From the NCBI GenBank assembly GCA_963789565.1, contig CAWBKX010000001.1:1-64000 (forward strand): a stretch of DNA of 64,000 nt. Direction: 5' to 3'. How positions within the stretch are numbered: the stretch's first letter is position 1; the number at the start of each line of letters is the position of its first letter. A program made the translations under genes and the position numbers. Shown here in pieces: positions 1 through 9,372 of the stretch. The notes under the pieces were generated by a model. It made no database searches. It worked only from the letters and a program-made list of their open reading frames with translations, and had not been told where the DNA came from. This stretch comes from CALAGB01 sp963789565. GTDB taxonomy: Bacteria; Chloroflexota; Chloroflexia; Thermomicrobiales; Thermomicrobiaceae.

Positions 1-2
1 AG

Positions 3-782
3 ACGAACAAACGCGCTAGCGTCACTGATCCAAATTCGTGGTCATCATTTGAACGAGCGTTGCGTTTCTATCGAGCGACCGCGAAGCACGGCACTACCGA
101 AGGAATAGGTTTCGTCTTCACCATTGACGATGATTTCGTTGGAATCGATCTAGACCATTGCATCGATCCATCAACCGGCTCTATCTCTGAACCTGCAAAG
201 TCGATTGTAGAAGCGTTTCACGGAACCTACATCGAACGCTCACCAAGTGAAACCGGAATACACATCATCTGTCGTGGATCGATTCCTCATGCGATCAAGA
301 ATCACAACGTCGAGGTCTACGCTGAAGCGCGTTATTTCACCATCACGTGCGACGTAATCTCTCACAATGCCGATGTTGTCAATTGCCAGCCACAGCTAGA
401 CGAACTGGTACGCGTCTATGGAACGCGCCCCCAACCTTCACCAATCAAACGCACGTCAAAGCCACGCTTCAGAGATCACCAGATCATCAATCGCGTTCGC
501 AAAGGAAAGGCCGGCCGGTATTTGTGGATGAACGATCCGACGTTCATCGCGCGCTATCAGAGCCAGTCCGAGATCGATTTCGCCCTGTGCCTGAGTATCG
601 CCAATTACACGTCGAGTCCGGCGCAGATTGCTCGTATCGTTGATCGCTCCAAGATCTCCAAACGCCGTTGGACCGATGAACGCTATCGCGAACGCACCAT
701 CGCCTGTGGGCTTGAAGTGGCTGCGGCGGCGGGACGCGTACTCACGCTCGCTCCACAAGCCGGACGTCGTGACGATGTCTGA
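3..782 (+). CDS. Primase-polymerase-like replication protein (5' end outside window)
   Basis: The frame is open to the window edge, so the true start is upstream; codons before the TTG at 60 read KRASVTDPNSWSSFERAL, a stretch typical of phage and plasmid primases. Motifs of the archaeo-eukaryotic primase fold are visible: an acidic GIDLDHCID (DxD metal site), SETGIHII (the sxH motif) and a following VEVYAEARYFTIT segment. The C-terminal part, from SQSEIDFALCLSIANY on, resembles the helical domain found after such primases. It would make primers or start replication of the element. The next gene downstream is the remains of the helicase that normally partners it. Family assignment is by motif only. 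Confidence 0.7.
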   Translation, partial: TNKRASVTDPNSWSSFERALRFYRATAKHGTTEGIGFVFTIDDDFVGIDLDHCIDPSTGSISEPAKSIVEAFHGTYIERSPSETGIHIICRGSIPHAIKNHNVEVYAEARYFTITCDVISHNADVVNCQPQLDELVRVYGTRPQPSPIKRTSKPRFRDHQIINRVRKGKAGRYLWMNDPTFIARYQSQSEIDFALCLSIANYTSSPAQIARIVDRSKISKRRWTDERYRERTIACGLEVAAAAGRVLTLAPQAGRRDDV

Positions 783-800
783 GATCTGCTCTGGCAATTC

Positions 801-1740
801 GTGTTTCTGAGCACGTTCGGTTGTGTCGAGTGGTTGATATCTGGACTGATTCCCGCACGATCCGTAGGAATGCTTTACGGAGAGAGCGGCATCGGCAAGA
901 CGTTCGTCGCGCTGCACATGGACTTGAGTCTCGCGGCTGGATTGATCCATTCGGCAACCCGATTGAACCCCGAACGGTCGTCTACGTTGCCGCCGAAGGG
1001 GCAATTGGCTTCAAGGACCGGATTACAGGTTGGAGAGAGTATTACAAGCGTGAGCTTCCGAGCGGTTCTTTATCGTGCCGAAAGTTTGGACGTCAACGGT
1101 GAAGATGCGAATGAACAAATTCATCAACGCAAGTCTGAACAGCAAAGCCGGATCTCATCGTGATCGACACGTTTGATCGCTGTTTTTCTGGCAACGAAAG
1201 TAATGGTGAGGTAAAGGCAGTGTTTCAGGTCGCGGAGCAATTGCGGCAGAATTCGGCAGCACACTCCTATTCATCCATCACACCGGCCACGATAAGAGCC
1301 GCCACCGTGGAGCGTACGCGCTACTCGCCAATAGCGATTTCGTATTTCAGTTCACCAAAGGTCAGGTGTTGAAGAACGAGAAGCAAAAGGAAGCAGCGAC
1401 ATGCCAGACATCTATTACAACTTGGAGCGTGTCGGTACTTCACTGGTGGCAGTTCCTACTCGTGATCCTCAAAAACACAAGATTGATCTATCAAAGTCCG
1501 ACATTACCGAAGGGATCACGGTTGAAGATGAAATGTTGCGTTGTCTGTCTGAACATTTCAAAGATGGCACACGCTATACGGATTGGCTAACTGCTGTGTC
1601 AAATCAGACAAACACACTGGTATTTCGGAATCTGGGTTCAAACGTGGTCGTGCAGAACTCAAACGCTATGGATCAATCGCTCAAGATGCCGACAAGCGGT
1701 ACCGATTGGCATAGGAATATACTTCGATGATGCCGAATGA
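801..1740 (+). pseudogene. RepA/AAA_25-type replicative helicase, multiply frameshifted
   Basis: Pieces of one ATPase occur in order in different frames. GMLYGESGIGKTFVALHMDL (Walker A, near 870-930) is followed by VVYVAAEGAIGFKDRITGW, then AKPDLIVIDTFDRCF (Walker B, near 1142-1180), then LLFIHHTGHDKSRHRGAYAL (near 1270-1330), and a C-terminal stretch starting MPDIYYNLERVGTSL at 1401. The last in-frame residues read GIGIYFDDAE before a TGA at 1738-1740. This order is that of RepA-like hexameric helicases of plasmids and prophages, which act with the primase just upstream. The frame has to change about six times, each time in the direction expected for loss of one base, so no intact protein can be made from this sequence as given. 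Confidence 0.75.
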
Positions 1741-1754
1741 TTTCGCTTCGCTAA

Positions 1755-1977
1755 GGTTCAAGGTTAGGTTCAGGGGGAACTCACAGTGGTGGGTTCGGAC
1801 AAGAATGGCCGCTTAGGCTCAGCCTGAACCTAGCAGTGAGCCCTCGATTTTCCGCATGCAGATAAGGATTTCTGGACGATTTGGGTTCAAAGGTTCAAAC
1901 AAGGTTCACCGGGTTCTGAATCTAAGCTTCACATATTTGGGTTCACCCCCCCCTTAAAGGGGTGAACCCGATGAACC
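1755..1977. repeat. Cluster of nine GGTTCA/TGAACC hexamers, iteron-like
   Basis: GGTTCA occurs on the plus strand at 1755, 1767, 1884, 1892, 1903 and 1940, and as TGAACC at 1825, 1963 and 1972. Several copies are extended to GGGTTCA or AGGTTCA. About 0.1 occurrences would be expected in a random stretch of this length. The cluster lies directly behind the primase and helicase genes in a segment without coding potential and includes a strong hairpin at 1939-1969. Inference: it may be the replication origin of the element (initiator-binding iterons) or a transcription-control site. Spacing between copies is irregular, which argues a little against a classical iteron array. Confidence 0.5.
1939..1969. 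other. Perfect inverted repeat GGGTTCACCCC / GGGGTGAACCC
   Basis: Two perfect 11-base arms (1939-1949 and 1959-1969) are separated by CCCCTTAAA. The arms contain the GGTTCA repeat of the surrounding cluster, so this is two repeat units facing each other. It has no T-run after it, so a terminator is less likely than a protein-binding or origin hairpin. Confidence 0.6.
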
Positions 1978-2135
1978 CTGGACCTAACTCGGACCCTCTG
2001 AATGAAGGGAGCGTCTATCGAGCAACCGCACTGCTGACACCACACCTGTGAGATTCGAGCGCCCACCGCGTGGACCAAGCCAGCATCAAAAAGAGCAATG
2101 CCGATTTTATTAGTTGATTTTGAAAGGATTGATCT

Positions 2136-2637
2136 GTGAACACGCAAATTCAAATCGGAGATGACCTTGAGAAGCAGATTCGCGAATTCCGACGTGGCGC
2201 GGTTCCGCTGCACGGCATCGGCCTTACAAATGGGGATCGCTACGGAATGCTCTGCACGCTCGGACTTGACATCCACCACCGGCCTGATATTCGGCGTCTG
2301 TGGCGCGTGAAACAAGCCGGACATACTCACTACTCAATGGGCGACGTTTGCGATCCCAGGAACGCCGTTTGGTTGGGCACGGCTCGATGTCGAGGTCACC
2401 TATCCGATCTGCAAGTTCCACGTGGTGATCGATCTGGCGAGAGATCGTCAATACTTGGACGTGGCCGCACGAACGCCGTACCTCGCGCTCACATTGAAGC
2501 CAGAAGCGAAGATGAGCGGTAAAGGTGATTTCTTTATCATCACCCATGACCCGAACGCACTCGCTGAACAATTAAGGATTGCCACGCCAGAGGATATGGA
2601 GTCGATGGCGAAACGGAGCGGTCCACTGAACCCGTAA
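2136..2637 (+). pseudogene. Unknown protein of the element, frame disrupted
   Basis: A GTG start at 2136 sits behind GAAAGGA (2122-2128). The first about 45 codons (MNTQIQIGDDLEKQIREF...) are open in one frame. From about 2340 coding character moves to another frame (GTPFGWARLDVEVTYPICKF, then MSGKGDFFIITHDPNALAEQ) and runs to the stop at 2637. In that second frame a TGA interrupts the sequence near 2310. The parts together would give a protein of about 165 residues. I recognise no family; its place next to the replication genes suggests an element-specific accessory protein. Confidence 0.5.
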
Positions 2638-2982
2638 TCTTCACAACAACTACGGTCTCTCATCTAAATGTCGTCGTTTGTGACTCGCAAATCGTAGGTC
2701 CTTCTATATCAGCCACCAAAACTGTAGGGCGCCTGAGAAATGGAAATTATTGACGCGGCAATACGACTTATTAATCGCGTCACTGGTAACGTCTCATTCA
2801 AATATCAGATTTTGAATGCATTTTAATTTGCTGAGCCAATGCGTTCAACTGACAATGCGCGTTAGGATCGTGAGGTTGTTCATCGTGAGCGGAAGCCGAA
2901 GCGTATTCTGGTGAGAGACTGAGATGTCCGAACTAGATGACGAACGAACGAGAATAATCTTGCTATTCAATCGATCATTAGA
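2638..2982. other. Non-coding stretch
   Basis: No convincing gene, RNA or repeat is visible. A 20-codon plus-strand reading frame from ATG 2924 (MSELDDERTR...) runs into the start of the next gene in a neighbouring frame and may be its true, frameshifted N-terminus. Confidence 0.4.
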
Positions 2983-4399
2983 TTGAAGAAACTTGAGAGA
3001 CCTTCGACTGAATATGATCCTAAACCCCAACTCGGCGGACGCTTCGTCGGTGATCATCTGCCTGTTCCTCTGGACACAAGTGACCAGCATCGCGAATATG
3101 AGCCACCACGACACCGCAGGGATATTGCTTGGTATGCAGCGGTGGGAACGTTGGTACTAACCGTATTAGGGGTGTTCACGTTCTTACACATCGATCCAGT
3201 TCGTATCATTGAAAGCGGTGGAGCATCGACTCCTACTTTTGCAGTTCGCAGTCCTGGGTCGATCGCGTCCGGAGATGCCACTGCAACAGAGCGGGTTGTC
3301 ACTGCAATCACTTCTGACACTTCGATTCCAACAACCGCAACGAGCCAGCCTACCGTGGCCGTTTCTATTTCAATGGCAACGCCGAACAATTCGGGTTCGT
3401 CGACGCAGCCATTCTGCTCAGCCAACACAATTGAGTCGCGCCCGTTGCCTGGAAATCCTATCGTTTTCGCGGGATTGCTTCCCGGTCAGACGGGACCCGC
3501 CACACTGTTCGCAATCCAGCCGGACGGAACCGGCTTGAAACAAATTACCGGACCGAACTCCAACGTCCCAGAGACATCAGGCGCGAATCAGGTGATCGAG
3601 ACCCAGTTTGGTCGCCCGACGGCACCCGCATCGCTTTCTCTCGTTCCGATGGAGGCGGAAAAGACATATGGCTCATCAACGCGGACGGCAGAGGATTGTG
3701 TCAGCTAACCACTGAAGGAGGAGACGAGTACAATCCTTCGTGGTCGCCAGACGGAGCAAAGATCGCGTATACACAGAAGCAAGCTGGAGTGTGCGACATT
3801 GATGTGATCAATGCTGATGGCACCGGCTGGCGAGACCTGACCAACGGCGATGGCTCAAGTCAACAACCGAAATGGTCACCATCCGGACTGCAAATCGTGT
3901 ATGCGAGAGCAGACCACACCAATGGTGACTGTCGACAAGACTACAAAACTCAAGTGTATGTAATGAACTCTGAGAACGGATTCGGAAAGTCGAAGCTTAC
4001 AGGCGCAGCCATCGGAGCAGCTTATCCTGTTATTCTCCTGACGGAAGACATATCGCTTACACAGTGCTTACAAATGTCTATCCGCCAAACACAAACCCGA
4101 TACTGATCACGAGCAGCCTTTGCGTGATGGATGGTGACGGGCAACACAGAAGTCAACTCATTCCAGCTTCGTCAACTGAGGGCGACGCTGTTCCATCGTG
4201 GGCGCCTGACGGTTTGCGAATCGTATTCCTGGAAAATAACTCTGACTCGACGTTTCGGTTGGACATCGTTAATTTCGATGGAACCGGAAGACAAACTCTG
4301 ATTACGCACCCTGATTCGACGACTTCCTCTTCTGGAGCGCTTTCGACGGACATAGGTTCTGCGTACGAAGCTAACTGGTCCCAGGTCGTAACACGGTAG
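2983..4399 (+). pseudogene. Membrane-anchored TolB-like beta-propeller (WD40-like) protein, two frameshifts
   Basis: The first frame (TTG 2983, or a frameshifted ATG 2924) encodes a cytoplasmic N-terminus, a single transmembrane segment (IAWYAAVGTLVLTVLGVFTF, residues about 49-68) and a Ser/Thr-rich linker. Then follow PD40-type repeats: TLFAIQPDGTGLKQIT, VWSPDGTRIAFSRSDGGGKD, PSWSPDGAKIAYTQ, PKWSPSGLQIVYARA, CYSPDGRHIAYTV, PSWAPDGLRIVF. The repeats continue across two frame changes, near 3600 and near 4028, each equal to loss of one base. Known: such propellers serve as extracellular or periplasmic binding scaffolds, as in TolB. As written it is not translatable in full. A cargo gene of the element by location. 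Confidence 0.7.
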
Positions 4400-4671
4400 T
4401 AATTTCATCGCTCTGCAATCAGCCCCAGGCGCTGGTTTCTCTCGCGATTCCACGGAATCGGCGTGTGTCGAATTTGGGTGGGCGTGGAGACCACGTTCGA
4501 TTTAGTGGCTTCGATGCGTAGCGTCTGCCAGGGCTGAATAACATCAGAACGACTCCTGCATGTGCAAAAGAATGGTCAATTGGTGTGCCGACCACTCAGG
4601 CCCGCTGTTGTATTGTTATACTTATCTCAACTCAGAATTAGCTTCAGCTACTTTTAAAGAGAGGCGAGTTG

Positions 4672-5178
4672 ATGACGACTTCTCAGAAGCACCAATGTGA
4701 GGCACGTAAGCCAGACGGGGCGCGGTGTGAGTCGTTCGCGCTGACCGGTGGCCGATTCTGCTACTCGCATGAACCCAGTATCGAGGCGGAACGCATCGCT
4801 GTGCGTCGTCGTGGTGGTCAGAACCACGGCAGCATTCCACGCTTGCGGAAATACCTACCACCGGAAGCACGCGAACTCTATACGACACTTGAAAAAGCGT
4901 TTGAGGAAATACACAACGGAACACTAGACCCCAAGGTCGGACATGCCTTAGCCAACATGGCAAAAGCGATGGTCGCAACGCTCAGTGTTTCCAAAACGGA
5001 AGACGAACTCTTGCGTCGGTCGAAGCAGATCGAACAGCTTGAAGCACGCATCAATAACGATGACCGTGCAAACGCGCAAATCGATGCAGACCGGATGGTT
5101 CGAACGCTCACCATTTGCGAACCTCACCGACGCGTTCACGTCCTACATGACGATCTCACGAAAGGTGACGAACGATGA
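4672..5178 (+). CDS. Small protein with N-terminal Cys/His putative zinc-binding motif
   Basis: The start is ATG 4672 (a TTG at 4669 is in frame) after AGAGGCGAG. The N-terminus carries CEARKPDGARCESFA followed by GGRFCYSHEP, a C-x8-C-x10-C-x2-H pattern that looks like a compact zinc site. Then come RRGGQNHGS and a helical region with PPEARELYTTLEKAFEEI and a heptad-like segment (TEDELLRRSKQIEQLEARI) that may form a coiled coil. Proteins with this head occur in prophages and transposon-like elements, but I know no proven function. The last about 25 residues look less natural and another frame continues to 5257, so the 3' end could also be shifted. Confidence 0.5.
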   Translation: MTTSQKHQCEARKPDGARCESFALTGGRFCYSHEPSIEAERIAVRRRGGQNHGSIPRLRKYLPPEARELYTTLEKAFEEIHNGTLDPKVGHALANMAKAMVATLSVSKTEDELLRRSKQIEQLEARINNDDRANAQIDADRMVRTLTICEPHRRVHVLHDDLTKGDER

Positions 5179-5557
5179 ACCGTTAACGCCAACGGGGAAG
5201 CGATCTTGTCTCAGTTTGAACAGGCCAACTGATGACGACGCGAATTCCGCTGATTGATTTACGACTCGTTTCTGATTGGAGAACAGAAATAGTCTATCCG
5301 CTTCTGAGTATTTAGTGACGTTGTGCTTCGTCGGAAATGATTGGAAAACATGTGATGTCATAGGCCATCCGCCGATCAACTGGAATCCACACCGATTGCA
5401 CGTCGTTCTGTACCTGTTTCAGTTCGTTTCACTGATTAGATGATACTTGAACGAAGCGCGCTTGTAATTTAGAATCCGCAGGAGTCTAAGCAATAGAATT
5501 GGAAATCTCGCTGCCATCTTCGTCGGAAATTGGTTGCGAGAAATGAGAGGATGCAGC
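5179..5557. other. Non-coding stretch upstream of the HAF/SGNH gene
   Basis: Short shadow frames only; no repeat or RNA was recognised. The last bases hold the ribosome binding site (GAGAGGA, 5546-5552) of the next gene. Confidence 0.35.
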
Positions 5558-7781
5558 ATGGCGCGTGCTACACGTTCCACGTGGGTGTCGTCGATCCAAC
5601 ATCGGTTAGGCGCCGCAGTTCTCTGCGCAATGCTGGTTCTTTCACTCTTGGCGGAAAGTACGACAACAGGGCAAGCAGCTGGCCCTGTGGCTTCGTACAG
5701 CTATTCTGCTTTTGCCAGCGCATTCTATCTCCCGACTGCCGTCAATGCTTACGGTCAAGTGACGGGAATCGTCACTTCAAACGATTTCACAACTTCTCAT
5801 GCGTTCATATTCACTCCTACAACTCCGAATGGAAGCTCTGGGATTGTTACTGACCTGGGGAGTCTTGGTGGTACGGGCAGTGAGTCCTGGACGATCAACG
5901 ACTACGGCCAAATAGGTGGCGATATCGATTTCGCTGACGGTTCGAGACATGGTTTCATTTGGACTCCATCAAGTCCGCATGGTGCTTCCGGAACTGTTTC
6001 GGACCTTATCAATCTCGGAGTTGAACAGGTCCAGCGGATCAATAACAAGGGGCAAGCCGTTGGGACAATGAATGTCAACCCTGGTGGCTTCGTCTGGACG
6101 CCCGTTTCCGATAACGGAACAGTCGGAAATCTCACGGTACTTCCCACCCTCGGTGGCGACGAAAGCTGGGGCAACAGCATCAATGACTACGGGCAAATAG
6201 TGGGCGAGTCAGCTACGACTGACTATCAACATCGAACCGTTCTGTGGACTCCTGACCAGCAAAACGGAAGTTCATTCACGCTCACTGATCTTGGGAGTGG
6301 GACCACCTCTACGGACATACTGATATCAATTCTTTGGGAGAAGTCGTCGGCACCCTTGATCTTCCGGACGGCACTTCGCAGCCCTATCTATGGATTCCGG
6401 CGAACCCAAACGGAGTCTCCGGATCTTTTATTTGCTAGGGGCCTTCGACGGTCACGGCATAACCCAAGCGGCTGGCATCAATGACGTTGGACAGATTGTT
6501 GGCGGTGCGGGTGACAACGTCGGTTCTGACAGCTATGCACCGGCAACCTCGTTTGTTTGGACACCGACAACCGCAAATGGGGCGGTTGGAACTATGACGG
6601 ATTTGTCGACTGAGAGTGATCTCGGCAATTTCCCCGGCTCGGGTCCAACGGCCTACGACATCAATAATGCGGGACAAATCGTTGGAAATGGTCCAGCAGC
6701 TTGGATCCTCACACCTTCAGTCCCTCAGCCACCAACGGTCATTGATTACTTTGCTCTCGGAGATTCAATTGCATCCGGACATGGATTGGGCGACGACGGA
6801 AACGGAGCAAATGAAACTCCATGTCGTCGGTCGTGGGATCGAGCGTACCCAGTGGTGCTGACCAGAGATATGACAGCGCGCGGCGCAACGGTGAACTTCC
6901 CGAAAGATCATTTTCTTGCATGCAGTGGCGCTGTTGCGTCGTACGGAGCTAACTTAGCCACTCAGAAATGCCAGCGCCAATTCACTGCAATGATCAATGC
7001 CAGCGACTGCCAGTACAAATGGCTACATAACCAGGTCAATCAGGTCATCAGCGATCTGATGTCAGAGAAAGATTCCGGGAATGTGAATCCCACGCTCGTT
7101 TCGATCACTATCGGTGCTAACGACTTCCAGTTTGCCGATCCCAATACAATCTGGAATACCATCCTGATTTATGGCAATGGGGCGTTCGATGGATATATCA
7201 AGCAGAGGCAGCGCGCGGTGGACAGCAGCCTTCAGGCAGAACTGAATCGCTTGCTTTCCTTCGACAACGTCGACATCGTTGTGACCGAGGTACACAACCC
7301 TTTCAACCCAGATAGCTTCCTTTTTCATCTTCCGTTCAACCGTTGTAGGGAAGCCTCGCATAATTCGCGCGACTTTAGTTGCTATGAGCGAACGCAGGAA
7401 GCGGTGAACGGCATCAACACAGCGATCCACGACGCTGTGAACTCGGAGCATTCGAACCGAGTGCGAGTAGCCCCAGTGTATCAAGCGTTCCTTGACAGCG
7501 GAGGACACGAGTCCCCACATTCCTCACCCGGCTCGAACTTGCAATCGAGCTGTGGGTTTGCAGGCCCATCGGTGAGTCAAACCTGGATCCAATACGCCGA
7601 TGATCCCAACTCCAATTCGGACATATTCGTGAATGACTATAGCTTTCTAGGCCGCACCTTGCTGCAACTATTCGTCAGAGATGCTGACAAGTGGACAGGA
7701 GACTGTTTTCATCCTAATGACAGCGGCGCTGCCGAGTATGCGTTGAGCGTAAATGAGACTGCGATCCAGATTGGACGATAA
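5558..7781 (+). pseudogene. Secreted HAF-repeat protein fused to an SGNH/GDSL hydrolase, two frameshifts
   Basis: From ATG 5558 the protein has a signal peptide (hydrophobic LGAAVLCAMLVLSLLAES) and at least five HAF-type repeats with the signatures INDYGQIGG, INNKGQAVG, INDYGQIVG, INSLGEVVG and INDVGQIVGG, each with an FxWTP-like strand. The second half is an SGNH hydrolase: block I FALGDSIASGHG (catalytic Ser), block III SITIGANDF (Asn) and block V DCFHPNDSGAAEYA (Asp/His). This suggests an exported esterase or lipase held by a repeat scaffold. Coding runs through three frames with breaks near 6310 and 6430, both equal to one lost base. If the breaks are sequencing errors this is one intact protein of about 740 residues. 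Confidence 0.7.
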
Positions 7782-7787
7782 CAGGTG

Positions 7788-7816
7788 ACGGCGGCACGAA
7801 TGCGTCGTGCTGCCGT
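7788..7816 (+). terminator. Hairpin terminator after the HAF/SGNH gene
   Basis: Arms ACGGCGGCACGA (7788-7799) and TCGTGCTGCCGT (7805-7816) pair with one mismatch around a 5-base loop, 7 bases after the stop codon, followed by TGCTTT. There is only a weak T-run. Confidence 0.55.
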
Positions 7817-8093
7817 TGCTTTCGATTGACTATGGATCGTGGCGTTGTGCAAGCTGTCTGGTCCAAAGAACAGGCGCTGTCCTTGGTGCCTGATAAGGCG
7901 ATGCGTTGTACCTGTGGGCGGCCGCTGAAGCGCCCGGACTATCTTCTGGACGTTGGCAACCAGGCAAGGGACCGGCGTTTGGCATTCCCACACGACCGGC
8001 GCTCTACAAGGCTTACATCAACGCCATTCAGACACGATGCACGCTCTAGCCCCGGTTGTGGTCGAACAGGGACGGCGTTCGGACAACACGGTT
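7817..8093. other. Non-coding or decayed stretch
   Basis: A plus-strand frame ending with a TAG at 8047-8049 reads ALYKAYINAIQTRCTL and looks faintly protein-like, but stop codons precede it and no start or family can be given. It may be the tail of a lost gene. Confidence 0.3.
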
Positions 8094-8582
8094 CTAGGCT
8101 GGCTCAGATCGCTTCTTTACCTTTGCTTCTAGCCTTGCGATGCGCTTTACCCAGTCGCCGTCCCAACCTTGCTGAAGGGCAACACGCGAAAGCCGAATGG
8201 CTTCCGTGAGATTGCCCTCTTTTTCACGGATGATGGCAAGCTGAAAGAACCCAACGTGTGCGGGAAGCGAAAACGGTCGCGGCTTCTGTGGTTTTTCTCC
8301 CAAGCGTCGCTCATATTCGCGTCGTCGAGCTTCCATCTCTTCATGATCACGTTTGAAAGCTGCGGTAGCGCTCGGAGCCAAATCAATTTGCGATTCGCAA
8401 GCGGCAATGAGCTTCGCGAACATGTCTGGGCTAGAGTTACGTTTGGAATAGTTCGTTCGAACGAATTCAGAATACTCGAAATGCTTGTTAAGAACCACTT
8501 GATCGATTGGCGATTCAACGAAGGTCTTGTGCAACGTCGGTTGTTGTTGCTTTGATCCACGAAGTTTGTCGAGAATGCCCAT
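8094..8582 (-). CDS. Hypothetical protein with C-terminal TPR-like segment
   Basis: The start is ATG 8582 with AAAGGGG a few bases upstream. The 162-residue product is charged and helical. It begins MGILDKLRGSKQQQPTLHKT, contains a basic/acidic central helix (EEMEARRREYERRLGEKPQK) and ends with VGFFQLAIIREKEGNLTEAI followed by SRVALQQGWDGDWVKRIARL, which has the A/G/L spacing of one TPR hairpin. There is no signal peptide or membrane segment. It lies 48 bases behind the small gene at 8631-8843 and is probably transcribed with it from the promoter near 8900. No function can be assigned. Confidence 0.6.
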   Translation of the reverse strand: MGILDKLRGSKQQQPTLHKTFVESPIDQVVLNKHFEYSEFVRTNYSKRNSSPDMFAKLIAACESQIDLAPSATAAFKRDHEEMEARRREYERRLGEKPQKPRPFSLPAHVGFFQLAIIREKEGNLTEAIRLSRVALQQGWDGDWVKRIARLEAKVKKRSEPA

Positions 8583-8630
8583 TCATGGCCCCTTTGGTAA
8601 GTCAGATTTAGTGTGAAACCGTGACATGTC

Positions 8631-8843
8631 TTAGGGCAATTGACGCTCGTACGTCACGACTATGTGCGGTTTTGGTTTGAAGACGAGCGCGCCAATGCCG
8701 CCAAGCATAATGAACCGCATACATCCGGTTCGTTGTGTCTGTTCACTTGAGCTAGCAACTCTCCAACCATCTCGTGCCATTTTCTGTGAATCTTTCGCGT
8801 ACTCGTCCGAGCTTTTGTAATTCTTAATACGTGTTTCGTTCAT
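8631..8843 (-). CDS. Small hypothetical membrane-associated protein
   Basis: ATG 8843 follows AAGGGGCACAT. The 70-residue product has a hydrophilic, lysine-rich N-terminal half (NYKSSDEYAKDSQKMARDGW), one short hydrophobic stretch (CMRFIMLGGIGALVF) and a conserved-looking tail KPKPHIVVTYERQL. The N-terminal part resembles small actinobacterial/Chloroflexota proteins that begin with a YxxxxxYxxDAxxMAxxGW pattern and carry one membrane helix; their role is unknown. It is the promoter-proximal gene of a two-gene unit with 8094-8582. Confidence 0.6.
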   Translation of the reverse strand: MNETRIKNYKSSDEYAKDSQKMARDGWRVASSSEQTQRTGCMRFIMLGGIGALVFKPKPHIVVTYERQLP

Positions 8844-8895
8844 ATGTGCCCCTTCCCTAAATAGCGCGTGCTTGATGCAGTGATCCCCCGTTCAC

Positions 8896-8932
8896 ATTCT
8901 TTGGCGTATGGAACAAATTGTCAATAATTTGT
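8896..8932 (-). promoter_or_regulatory. Promoter with overlapping inverted repeat, for the 8843-8094 unit
   Basis: On the minus strand TTGACA (8919-8924) is followed after 17 bases by AAGAAT (8896-8901), about 50 bases before the ATG at 8843. The -35 box lies inside a perfect inverted repeat ACAAATT-N6-AATTTGT (8913-8932), so a repressor bound there would block the promoter. The -10 match is imperfect. Confidence 0.5.
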
Positions 8933-8970
8933 TGTACGTAATCGAATCGCCTTAGTGTGTTCGTCAAAAG

Positions 8971-8988
8971 ACGAATACGTATATTCGT
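8971..8988. promoter_or_regulatory. Perfect inverted repeat ACGAATA-CGTA-TATTCGT
   Basis: An 18-base site with 7-base perfect arms, 40 bases upstream of the promoter above. It could be an operator, or a core or arm site used in recombination at the element end. Nothing in the sequence decides between these. Confidence 0.4.
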
Positions 8989-9217
8989 GCGATTGCGTGT
9001 TGTGCGATTGATTTTCTAAGTGCATGGCATTACACGACGAATCGAGGCACAGGCAACGTTGGGGGCCGTATCGGATATCGCTCAGGGTCGGGATTCGCTG
9101 GGGTAATCGCCGCGAGTATTAAACGCTGAAGGTCGTGGATGTCTCTCAGGTCATAAACGCTGAAATAGACCCCTCACAGGGGCAAATAACGCGTGTCAAG
9201 TTGCACAAAGCGTTCGC

Positions 9218-9262
9218 GAACCTCACAGCCAAACATACAGCCTAATGTACAGCCTACACGAA
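9218..9262. repeat. Paired TACAGCCTA direct repeats near the element end
   Basis: Within AACATACAGCCTAATGTACAGCCTACAC the unit TACAGCCTA occurs twice in direct orientation, about 130 bases inside the tRNA-Leu scar. Short direct repeats at this distance could be arm-type integrase sites. This is only a suggestion from position. Confidence 0.25.
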
Positions 9263-9372
9263 ACACGATCACGGATGATCGCAAACAATAATGGACCTAG
9301 ATTCGCGACTGAATCAGGATTTTCAAACCACCATGGACCATCAAAAACGGTAACGGATAGACTTCCGACGAA

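Noticed and set aside
7826..8209. Plus-strand frame of 127 codons opposite the 8094-8582 gene
   Set aside because: Its 3' part overlaps a better-supported minus-strand gene and the composition is not protein-like; at most a remnant up to 8049.
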